Positions 1-5,230 of a stretch of DNA of 6,360 nt are shown in pieces. The DNA lies in NCBI GenBank assembly GCA_946403615.1, contig CAMJAO010000132.1, positions 1-6,360 of the forward strand. Reading direction: 5' to 3'. The stretch comes from an uncultured Prevotellaceae bacterium. GTDB lineage: Bacteria > Bacteroidota > Bacteroidia > Bacteroidales > Bacteroidaceae. The notes under the pieces were generated by a model, which had not been told where the DNA came from, did no database searches, and saw only the letters and a program-made list of their open reading frames with translations. The stretch's first letter is position 1. Each line of letters opens with the position of its first letter. A program made the position numbers and the translations under genes.

Positions 1-35
1 TTTATGGTTTAAGGTTTATGGTTTAGGGTTTAGGG
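1..35. repeat. Telomere-like heptamer tandem repeat (TTTAnGG)x5
   Basis: Five exact-length heptamers run from the first base: TTTATGG, TTTAAGG, TTTATGG, TTTAGGG, TTTAGGG. On the minus strand they read CCnTAAA, formally the same as the plant telomere unit CCCTAAA. The array touches the window edge, so its full length is unknown. It lies downstream of the TonB-dependent receptor gene. A second array in the opposite orientation follows at 103-123. No coding potential is apparent. Function is unknown; a role in replication as a true telomere is very unlikely in this context. Confidence 0.85.
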
Positions 36-125
36 TCGAGGGTGCTCCAAGTTTTTTTAGGTTCTCCTAGGTCCTCCTAGGGCTTATATTAAGAACACTC
101 AACCCTAAACCCTCATCCCTAAACC
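13..125. repeat. Imperfect inverted repeat, 26-bp arms, 61-bp spacer
   Basis: Bases 13-38 and the reverse complement of 100-125 agree at 22 of 26 positions, because both arms are made of TTTAGGG-type heptamers in opposite orientation (CCCTAAA CCCTCAT CCCTAAA at 103-123). The arms could fold into a long stem at the 3' end of the receptor mRNA, whose stop codon is at 129-131. No U-run follows the distal arm on the minus strand (it continues CATAAACC), so this is not a standard intrinsic terminator. It may still act as a 3'-end structure or RNA-stabilising stem. Confidence 0.6.
59..82. repeat. Short period-10 repeat with CCTAGG palindromes
   Basis: AGGTTCTCCT (59-68) is followed directly by AGGTCCTCCT (69-78) and AGGG, a two-and-a-half copy repeat of period 10 with one mismatch. 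Each junction creates the palindrome CCTAGG. It sits in the spacer between the two inverted heptamer arms. No function can be assigned. Confidence 0.6.
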
Positions 126-128
126 TTC

Positions 129-2429
129 TCAAAGTGTCACTGACAGATGTGCGAGGAAGTGTCTCGGGGCTTGAGCGGAATACACGCTATAAGCCCAGAA
201 ACCCAGTTCGTGGTTGCTGAAGGCTTCCACCTGACCGCTTGCGTTCTTGCGGAAGTTCAGGCCGCAGGCACCGTTGTTTTCGTATTTCGTGCTGAAAAGA
301 TTATACACGGTGGCACCGATGGTGATGTTTTTCAGCCCTTTCACTTTGAATGAGTACGACAGGTCGATGTCGGTGGTGAAGAAGTCGTCAATCATGGCGC
401 TCACCTCTTGGCCGCCGTTGTCATCGTCGATGAAAGTGCGGAAATTGGAGTTGGTCATGTACTGTTCGCTCACGAATTTGTTGGTCACAGTCGCTTTCAG
501 ACCCTTGTATTCGTATGACACAGCATTGTTCACAATCCAGTCGGGCGAGAAGGCCAAATTGGTCTCGCCTACGTTCTCCTTCGACATCTCCCACGTTATC
601 GGATCGATGATGGTCAGTTCCATGTTCTTCGCACGGTTCTTGCTCCATGTGGCGCTTGCGTCCCAGCGGAAGCCCTTGAACGGACGCCAACCGGCGGTTA
701 CCTCCACACCCATGCGGTAAGAGTCTTTGATATTGCGTGCCACCATTTCGCCGTTGGAGTCCTGTGCGCCGGTCAGCACGAACTGGTTTTCATATACCAT
801 CCAGTAGAAGTTGACACCGGCTGAGAAATTGCTGCCGGTATACTGATAGCCCACTTCCAGGTCGTTCAGCCGTTCTGCCACGGGATTCACTTCCTCGGCT
901 TCTGACAGCATGTCCTCGAAGTCGTTGCGCGTCGGTTCTTTATGGGCGATGGCGTACGATGCGTAGGCTGTGTGGTTGGGGGCAAACTGATAGGTCAGAC
1001 CGAATTTGGGATTGAAGAAATGGTATTTCACGTTGGCATCCAACGGGCGCTGGTTGTGGTTGTCGTCAAACTCTTGCGACATGCCCGTCATCTTATACCT
1101 CACATAGCGGTATTGCAGGTCGAGGTATGCGCTCAGTCCGGGCATGAACTCGTAGTTCACCTTGCCGTAGATGTTGCCGTCCTTCTTCATCGCGCCGTTG
1201 TCGTAGTATTTGTGGAAGAGGTTCTCGGTGTCATCTGTCGGGTCTTGGCCGTTATTGAGCACACGCAGCCATTTCACACGTCCGTAGTGGTTGGCGTCGA
1301 AATAACTGTAAGCGCCGCCGACGTTCATGGTCAGTCCGCGGCGGTTGTTGTAGTTCAGCGATGCCACCGCGCCCATGAAATCGTTCTGCATGCGTTTCTG
1401 ACGCACCAGGTCGCTTTTCTTGCCCAACTCCTCCAGATGGTATTTATAGAGTTTCTGGTCTGATTTGTATTGCTGATAGTAGCCGAAACCGTGGGTATAG
1501 TGCAGTGTGGCGTTCAGTGTCAGGTAATTGTTCAGTATCTGGTTGAGCACCAAATGGTAATGCTGCTGCTGATAGTTGTCGGTCTGGTTCTTGTAATAGG
1601 CGGTGTTGCCGTTGGCGTCGGTGTATTCGCCCGAGGGGTTGTAGGTGCGGCCCAGTGTGTTGAGTTGCTCGCGTGAAGCGTAGTCCCAAGCCATGTAGGT
1701 CTTTTCCCAACCGTTGAAGGTGATGAATTTCAGCACCGTTTTCTCATCGAAATAACCACCTTGCAGGAAGTAACTCCACAAACGCGAAGAGGCGCGGTCG
1801 ATATAACCGTCGCTGCCGATGTTCGACACACGACCCTGGATACCCCAGTGCTCTTTCATCATGCCCGTGGAGAAGCGAACTGTCTCTTTGTGAGTGCCGT
1901 AACTGCCGCCAGAGAGGTCCACACCCAGATAGGGCTTCATGCCGATGTTTTCCGTCTGCATGTTCACCGTGGCACCGAAAGCGGCCGCACCGTTGGTCGA
2001 GGTGCCCACGCCGCGTTGCACCTGCATCGACTCCACGCTCGATGCGAAGTCGCCCATGTTCACCCAGTAGGTTTGTGCGCTTTGCGCATCGTTGATGGGT
2101 ATGCCGTTCACCGTGATGTTGATACGTGTGGGGTCGGTACCACGCACGTGGATGCCTGTGTATCCCACGCCCATGCCTGCGTCTGACGATGTAGTCACCG
2201 AGGGGGTGATGTTCAGCAACTGCGGGATGTCTTTGCCGTAGTTGATTTCTTTCAACTCCGCCTTGTTCATGTCGGAGTAGGCCACAGGGGTCTTTTTGTT
2301 GGCGCGGGTCGAAATGACCTGAACCTCTTGCAGTTCTTGCAATTTCAGCGTGTCAATGGGTTCGTCCGCACTGACGTTCATGGCGACGGCAAACAATGCG
2401 CCGCCCAAGAGAAGCATTTTTCTCATCAT
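129..2429 (-). CDS. TonB-dependent outer-membrane receptor, probably for thiamine (TPP-riboswitch controlled)
   Basis: The 766-residue product is a TonB-dependent beta-barrel receptor that would import a small ligand across the outer membrane using TonB/ExbBD energy. Residues 1-21 form a signal peptide (basic MMRK, hydrophobic core, VSA before DEP). A TonB-box-like EVQVIST lies near 35-41. A plug domain spans about 45-160, with GIHVRGTDPTRINITVNGIP near 92-111 and a VQRGVGTSTNGAAAFGATVNM stretch near 137-157. A long barrel rich in aromatic-alternating strands follows and ends in FLAHLSVTL, so the usual terminal aromatic is missing. There is no SusC-type N-terminal carboxypeptidase-like domain, so it is a classical, not a glycan-type, receptor. 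The substrate call rests on the TPP riboswitch in its leader; TPP-regulated receptors of this kind are known in Bacteroidota, often beside pnuT and a thiamine pyrophosphokinase gene. Those partners are not in the window, but only 128 bp lie downstream. Two tandem ATGs (2429 and 2426) are possible starts; the second sits 8 nt from an AAAGG and may be the real one. Confidence 0.93.
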   Translation of the reverse strand: MMRKMLLLGGALFAVAMNVSADEPIDTLKLQELQEVQVISTRANKKTPVAYSDMNKAELKEINYGKDIPQLLNITPSVTTSSDAGMGVGYTGIHVRGTDPTRINITVNGIPINDAQSAQTYWVNMGDFASSVESMQVQRGVGTSTNGAAAFGATVNMQTENIGMKPYLGVDLSGGSYGTHKETVRFSTGMMKEHWGIQGRVSNIGSDGYIDRASSRLWSYFLQGGYFDEKTVLKFITFNGWEKTYMAWDYASREQLNTLGRTYNPSGEYTDANGNTAYYKNQTDNYQQQHYHLVLNQILNNYLTLNATLHYTHGFGYYQQYKSDQKLYKYHLEELGKKSDLVRQKRMQNDFMGAVASLNYNNRRGLTMNVGGAYSYFDANHYGRVKWLRVLNNGQDPTDDTENLFHKYYDNGAMKKDGNIYGKVNYEFMPGLSAYLDLQYRYVRYKMTGMSQEFDDNHNQRPLDANVKYHFFNPKFGLTYQFAPNHTAYASYAIAHKEPTRNDFEDMLSEAEEVNPVAERLNDLEVGYQYTGSNFSAGVNFYWMVYENQFVLTGAQDSNGEMVARNIKDSYRMGVEVTAGWRPFKGFRWDASATWSKNRAKNMELTIIDPITWEMSKENVGETNLAFSPDWIVNNAVSYEYKGLKATVTNKFVSEQYMTNSNFRTFIDDDNGGQEVSAMIDDFFTTDIDLSYSFKVKGLKNITIGATVYNLFSTKYENNGACGLNFRKNASGQVEAFSNHELGFWAYSVYSAQAPRHFLAHLSVTL

Positions 2430-2434
2430 GAAAA

Positions 2435-2489
2435 CCTTTAATATAAAATAAAAAGGGGAGAAAGAATGAATAATCGGCGCATCATGCGC
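2435..2489 (-). promoter_or_regulatory. Putative riboswitch expression platform and start-site masking stem
   Basis: Between aptamer and start codon the minus strand holds a compact hairpin GCGCA-TGA-TGCGC (plus 2477-2489, allowing for the palindrome centre). A pyrimidine tract CTCCCCTTTTT (plus 2451-2460) and the SD-like AAAGG (plus 2435-2439) follow. CCTTT (2452-2456) can pair with AAAGG to mask the start region. CCCCTT (2453-2458) can instead pair with AAGGGG (2555-2560), which is the 5' strand of aptamer helix P2. The two pairings are mutually exclusive. No U-run directly follows a stem, so translational control is more likely than termination. The pairings are seen; the switch model is inference, and SD use is generally weak in Bacteroidota. 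Confidence 0.45.
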
Positions 2490-2563
2490 TATCCCTCCGC
2501 CGGCATTACCCGGATCAGGTTTGAGGGTATGATCTCAGCCCAAATGGTAGGGCACCCCTTAAC
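2490..2563 (-). promoter_or_regulatory. TPP (thi-box) riboswitch aptamer
   Basis: Read on the minus strand this segment carries the conserved TPP aptamer core: AAGGGGTGCCC, GGGCTGAGATCATACCC, ACCTGATCCGGGTAATGCC and GGCGGAGGGATAGC. The CUGAGA bulge (pyrimidine-sensing arm), the P2 pairing of AGGGGT with ACCCT, and the CCUGAUCcGG-UAAUGCCgGCG pyrophosphate-sensing arm are all present. GUUA and UAGC can close P1. It lies between a -7 box and the TonB-dependent receptor gene, all on the same strand. When cellular TPP is high it should lower expression of the receptor. The family assignment is very secure from the thi-box sequence. Confidence 0.97.
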
Positions 2564-2578
2564 TTACACTCTGTAAGT
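2562..2578 (-). promoter_or_regulatory. Stem-loop at the 5' end of the riboswitch transcript
   Basis: ACTTAC-AGAGT-GTAAGT forms a perfect 6-bp stem with a 5-nt loop, and lies about where the transcript should begin given the -7 box at 2585-2592. Its 3' strand shares two bases with the predicted 5' strand of aptamer helix P1. It may protect the 5' end or delay P1 folding. Confidence 0.5.
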
Positions 2579-2584
2579 CGGGTG

Positions 2585-2592
2585 CAAAGGTA
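2585..2592 (-). promoter_or_regulatory. Promoter -7 box of the thiamine receptor unit
   Basis: TACCTTTG on the minus strand matches the Bacteroidota primary-sigma -7 consensus TAnnTTTG exactly and is followed by CACCCGA. An expected TTTG-like -33 box 19-21 nt upstream is not recognisable (ATTC or AATT is there); an AT-rich spacer is present. The start site is expected near 2578, giving a leader of about 150 nt that contains the whole TPP aptamer. Confidence 0.75.
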
Positions 2593-2604
2593 TATAATAA
2601 AACT

Positions 2605-2632
2605 GAAATCCGAATTACGAAATCCGAAATTT
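2605..2632. repeat. Heptamer array GAAATCC / GAATTAC
   Basis: Four consecutive heptamers GAAATCC, GAATTAC, GAAATCC, GAAATTT. Looser relatives (GTAATCC near 2642, AAATCCGAA near 2660) continue the pattern to about 2668. The array lies just upstream of the riboswitch promoter and covers where a -33 box should be. Origin and role are unknown. Confidence 0.6.
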
Positions 2633-2677
2633 TCTGTTTCCGTAATCCAAAATTGATTTAAATCCGAAGAAACAATT

Positions 2678-2746
2678 CCTCATTCGTCATTCACATTCTT
2701 CATTCTTCATCGCGAAGTGGCCATTCCACATTAGTCATTCCTCATT
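2678..2746. repeat. Degenerate heptamer array nnnCATT, running into the DUF418 gene
   Basis: On the plus strand the units read CCTCATT, CGTCATT, CACATT (one base short), CTTCATT, CTTCATC, GCGAAGT, GGCCATT, CCACATT, AGTCATT, CCTCATT; on the minus strand the unit is AATGAnG. Eight of ten units fit well. The array covers the gap after the DUF418 gene and extends past its stop codon (2731-2733) into the coding sequence. Similar AATGAAG-like stretches are, from general experience, common between genes of Bacteroidota; that was not checked here. Confidence 0.65.
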
Positions 2747-3861
2747 TTCAGCCACGTCAGTTTCCGCCAAAGGCCCTCTAACGGACCGCGGGGATGGTTC
2801 TTGAACCAATAGCGGCCAAAGATGTAAAAAACGATGACCATGGCCAGACCGATGAGCACGGCGTAGGTGATGCCTACAAGGCGATAGCAGGCCAGACCAT
2901 AGCCGCAGAAGATAAAACTGCCGACAATGGACTGCAGCAGATAGTTCGTCAGACTCATACGTCCGAAGAAACAAAGGTGGCGGAGGGCGTTTCGAACGGA
3001 TTCAAAGGCATACCATGCAGAAACCACCGCCGAGGTGATCATCAGGAGTATGAAGAGATTGTAGATAGGCGTGAACCACGGAGCCAGATTGCCAAAACCT
3101 GTTATGCTCAACACGATAACCACCAATGCCGACACACCGAGGATAATATGCCATATCCGTAAATTGCGACCCTCGTTGTAGAAGAACCTATGACGGCCCA
3201 ACTGCATGCCGAGAATGAACAGGCAGAGCAACTGCGTGAGCCGTCCGCTGAAGACATTGAACCGCAGATTCAGTTCAAATCCGTATTGCAGGTTGTTGAT
3301 GGCGTTCTCCATGAATGTGCCGTTTTCGTGCAGGCTGATGGTCTTTTTGTATATCTCAAATAGCGTGGTATGGTCTATCGTGGTGCCCGTAAGCAGGCAA
3401 AACAGTTCTACTGGCTGAATGGCCAGCAGCGCGATGATGCACCACACGGCTCGCGACGGCAGATAACTGATGGGTATGAGCAGCAAGCCATATACCGCAT
3501 AAAGCATCAGGATGTCACCGTCATAGAAAGCCACGTTGATTAGACCGAAAACAAACAACAGACACATACGCCAGGCAAAACGGCCAGAGAAATTGCGATG
3601 TTTCTGTTGTTGGTTGTCATTCATGATGAAGAAACTCAGCCCGAAGAGCATGGCAAAAATGCCATACATCTTACCGCTCAACAACCACGCCAGCACGTTG
3701 CCTACCAGTTGGTCGCATGGCAAAGTATGTACTATCGGCTCCTCGGTGAAGATGTCAAAATGTTCTACCGAGTGATACAAGATAATGCCTGCCACAGCAA
3801 TGCCTCGTAAGGCGTCGGCCACATCTATTCGGGTGTTGGGTAGGTTACGAGTGTAGTACAT
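2731..3861 (-). CDS. DUF418/YeiB-like polytopic membrane protein
   Basis: The 376-residue inner-membrane protein has about nine or ten hydrophobic segments. Family hallmarks are visible in order: RIDVADALRGIAVAGIILYH at 11-30, YDGDILMLYAVYGLLLIP at 113-130, FFGRMSLTNYLLQSIVGSFI at 298-317, and the terminal HPRGPLEGLWRKLTW near 356-370. The length is close to the usual 350-400 residues, so it appears intact. DUF418 proteins have no well-defined reaction; the N-terminal DxLRG stretch resembles that of membrane acyltransferases, so transfer or transport of a small group is possible but unproven. The start ATG follows AAGGACTACAGCAT, a weak SD. The last four or five residues (MRND) come from a repeat array and are probably not functional. 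It has its own promoter (3900-3931) and a separate downstream unit, so it is probably monocistronic. Confidence 0.88.
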   Translation of the reverse strand: MYYTRNLPNTRIDVADALRGIAVAGIILYHSVEHFDIFTEEPIVHTLPCDQLVGNVLAWLLSGKMYGIFAMLFGLSFFIMNDNQQQKHRNFSGRFAWRMCLLFVFGLINVAFYDGDILMLYAVYGLLLIPISYLPSRAVWCIIALLAIQPVELFCLLTGTTIDHTTLFEIYKKTISLHENGTFMENAINNLQYGFELNLRFNVFSGRLTQLLCLFILGMQLGRHRFFYNEGRNLRIWHIILGVSALVVIVLSITGFGNLAPWFTPIYNLFILLMITSAVVSAWYAFESVRNALRHLCFFGRMSLTNYLLQSIVGSFIFCGYGLACYRLVGITYAVLIGLAMVIVFYIFGRYWFKNHPRGPLEGLWRKLTWLKMRND

Positions 3862-4093
3862 ATGCTGTAGTCCTTGTCAACGGTTTGTTAATTTTTATGC
3901 AAATTTACATATAATCGCTGTTATGGAGAAATTCTTTTGGAAAAAAGGTGGTTTTATACTGTTTGCCCCCATGCCGATAACCGGACTGCAAGGCCAAAGA
4001 CGTCCTGATTGTTTTCTGTTGTCTGAGTTGTCTTTTGAAATAACAATTTGTCTTAAAAACAGCCAAGACCAGAGACAACAAACCAACCCCGCC
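3862..4093. other. Intergenic gap, no convincing gene
   Basis: The gap holds the DUF418 promoter and the 3' end of the ZIP transcript. A 63-codon frame on the minus strand (3895-4086) has a Cys/Trp-rich, unpatterned product, overlaps the promoter and has no credible start signal, so it is not called. An 8-bp inverted repeat, TGTTGTCT (about 4017-4024) and AGACAACA (about 4074-4081), is present, but its loop is about 50 nt and no intrinsic terminator for the ZIP gene is evident. Confidence 0.5.
3900..3931 (-). promoter_or_regulatory. Promoter of the DUF418 gene
   Basis: The minus strand carries TAAATTTG (plus 3900-3907), an exact TAnnTTTG -7 box, and TTTC (plus 3928-3931) at a spacing of 20 nt, one mismatch from the -33 consensus TTTG. 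The start site should fall near 3894, leaving about 33 nt of leader. This box differs from the other four in the window in lacking the following ACCCGA-type extension. Confidence 0.65.
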
Positions 4094-4876
4094 TTATCCC
4101 ATCACCACGTCGAGCACCATCATCAGCACGAAGCCGTCGGCAAAGCCGATGGTGCTGAGATTCGAGTGCTGGCCGCTCGAGGCCTCGGGAATGAGTTCTT
4201 CTATCACCACATAAAACATGGCTCCGGCGGCAAAGGCGAGCAAATAAGGGAGAACGGGCATTAATAGGGAGGCGAGAAGCAAAATGGCTACGGCTCCGAC
4301 GGGTTCCACAGCTCCGCTCAACGAACCTATCAGGAACGAGCGCCAACGGCTGTTGCCTGCTGCCCGCATCGGCATGGAGATGATGGCTCCTTCGGGGATG
4401 TTCTGGATGGCGATACCCACGGAAACGGCTATGGCGCTGGCCAAAGAGATGTTGGTCACACCGCTGTCGGCTCCCGCGAACACTACGCCCACGGCCATGC
4501 CTTCAGGCAGATTGTGAATGGTGACGGCCAGAGCCAACATTGCAGTACGCGACAGGTGCGAACGGGGACCTTCGGGGGTATTGGTGTCGATATGCAAATG
4601 TGGCGTCAACTCGTCAATCAACAACAGAAAACCCATACCCAACAAGAATCCTACAGCCGCAGGCATCACTGACCATGCGCCCTTCGTGCCCTCCATTTCC
4701 ATCGCGGGAATCAGCAGCGACCACACTGATGCCGCCACCATCACGCCCGATGCGAAACCCAGCAATGCCTTCTGCAAACGCACCGACATCTCGTTTCGCA
4801 TCAAAAACACGAAGGCCGAGCCGAGCATTGTGCCCAGCAACGGTATCAATAGTCCTATGATCAATGTCGTCATCAT
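4094..4876 (-). CDS. ZIP-family divalent metal transporter
   Basis: The 260-residue inner-membrane protein should move zinc or a related divalent cation (Fe, Mn, Co) into the cytoplasm. It has about eight hydrophobic segments. The metal-site signatures are intact: TIHNLPEGMAVG at 119-130 (H121, N122, E125) in the fourth helix, IQNIPEGAIIS at 157-167 (Q158, N159, E162) in the fifth, EPVGA at 191-195, and EELIPEA at 226-232 in the sixth. The DELTPHLHID stretch near 88-97 resembles the variable metal-rich loop. The length fits the bacterial GufA/ZupT-like branch. Two tandem ATGs (4876, 4873) are possible starts, with AAGG about 9-12 nt upstream. It has its own promoter (4912-4919). No Zur or Fur box was recognised. 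The exact metal cannot be read from sequence. Confidence 0.93.
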   Translation of the reverse strand: MMTTLIIGLLIPLLGTMLGSAFVFLMRNEMSVRLQKALLGFASGVMVAASVWSLLIPAMEMEGTKGAWSVMPAAVGFLLGMGFLLLIDELTPHLHIDTNTPEGPRSHLSRTAMLALAVTIHNLPEGMAVGVVFAGADSGVTNISLASAIAVSVGIAIQNIPEGAIISMPMRAAGNSRWRSFLIGSLSGAVEPVGAVAILLLASLLMPVLPYLLAFAAGAMFYVVIEELIPEASSGQHSNLSTIGFADGFVLMMVLDVVMG

Positions 4877-4911
4877 CTTGTCTGCCTTAGTCTATTTCCC
4901 GTATGTCGGTG

Positions 4912-4919
4912 CAAAGATA
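4912..4919 (-). promoter_or_regulatory. Promoter -7 box of the ZIP gene
   Basis: TATCTTTG on the minus strand matches TAnnTTTG and is followed by CACCGACATAC, the same extension seen at three other promoters here with one base missing. No TTTG-like -33 box lies at the usual spacing (CGCG is found). The expected start near 4906 gives a leader of about 30 nt. Confidence 0.7.
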
Positions 4920-5011
4920 CAAAATCTCTACAATTTGCTCGCGTGTGTATTCCTTTTTTATCTGCATAACTAAAGAAGATTTAATAACGAACAATGTTCC
5001 GATTTGTTCAT

Positions 5012-5043
5012 AAAAAAAAGAGGACCCGCACTTGTGCGAGTCC
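5012..5043 (-). terminator. Strong intrinsic terminator
   Basis: The minus strand forms GGACTCGCA-CAAG-TGCGGGTCC (plus 5022-5043), a 9-bp stem with one T-G wobble and a 4-nt loop, followed by TC and eight Ts (plus 5012-5019). On the plus strand the hairpin is followed by CCTTGG and not by a T-run, so it acts only leftwards. It ends the candidate small RNA and would also stop any readthrough from the methyltransferase unit before the ZIP promoter. Confidence 0.92.
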
Positions 5044-5107
5044 CCTTGGCAGATGCCAAAACATTCAATTGTCTGTGATTCCTGATCATGATTTATTCAA
5101 CTTTCTC
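5012..5107 (-). ncRNA. Candidate autonomous small RNA, about 95 nt
   Basis: A complete transcription unit without a credible protein lies on the minus strand: a good promoter (5113-5144), a predicted start near 5107, and an intrinsic terminator ending at 5012. From 5' to 3' the RNA has a U/A-rich unstructured start (GAGAAAGTTGAATAAATC), a possible TGAT-cagga-ATCA mini-hairpin, a single-stranded CAGACAATTGAATGTTT stretch that could contact targets, a TTGGC-ATCT-GCCAA hairpin (plus 5046-5059), and the terminator stem. It could alternatively be a leader for an ORF of 39 codons, but that frame reads through the terminator. I do not recognise the family; it is not 4.5S RNA, tmRNA or a tRNA by eye. 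Confidence 0.6.
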
Positions 5108-5112
5108 GGATG

Positions 5113-5144
5113 CAAAGGTAAGACGAAGAAATGAAGTGCGCAAT
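5113..5144 (-). promoter_or_regulatory. Promoter of the candidate small RNA
   Basis: The minus strand carries TACCTTTG (plus 5113-5120), an exact -7 box. ATTG (plus 5141-5144), one mismatch from the -33 consensus TTTG, lies exactly 20 nt upstream. It is the best complete promoter in the window and is followed by the CATCCGA extension. There is no gene start within 230 nt downstream other than ZIP, which lies beyond the terminator. Confidence 0.78.
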
Positions 5145-5230
5145 ACCTAAAAATGAGTGTTTTCTGATGGGCACTTCCATGAGATGACATCGTGTATGGT
5201 TCAGCACAAATGGGTATTTATCGGGATGAT

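Larger units (their letters stand above)
4877..5230. other. 354-bp intergenic region: ZIP promoter plus candidate small-RNA gene
   Basis: Reading right to left, the region holds about 85 nt after the methyltransferase stop with no clear terminator, the small-RNA promoter (5113-5144), the candidate RNA with its terminator (5012-5107), about 90 nt of AT-rich DNA, and the ZIP promoter (4912-4919). A 7-bp inverted repeat, GAAGTGC (5133-5139) and GCACTTC (5171-5177), overlaps the spacer of the small-RNA promoter. No protein gene is supported. Confidence 0.6.

Noticed and set aside
1..35. True telomere or chromosome end
   Set aside because: Only five imperfect units are seen, facing an inverted copy right beside a gene, in DNA with bacterial promoters and a riboswitch.
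942..1463. 173-codon plus-strand open frame
   Set aside because: It lies wholly inside the receptor gene on the opposite strand. Its Val/His-rich product has no domain pattern and no start signal, so it is a shadow of codon bias.
2477..2489. Intrinsic terminator in the riboswitch leader
   Set aside because: The GCGCA stem is only 5 bp, and the next T-rich tract is about 20 nt away.
2678..2746. Possible CRISPR array
   Set aside because: The units are contiguous 7-mers without unique spacers, and no cas gene is near.
3895..4086. 63-codon minus-strand frame between the ZIP and DUF418 genes
   Set aside because: It overlaps the DUF418 promoter, lacks a start signal, and has a Cys/Trp-rich product without helical or domain pattern.
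4518..4973. 151-codon plus-strand open frame
   Set aside because: It is antisense to the ZIP gene and its promoter, with a low-complexity product and no start signal.
4970..5089. 39-codon minus-strand frame starting MIRNHRQLN
   Set aside because: It reads straight through the strong terminator stem and T-run, so the message would normally end before its stop codon.
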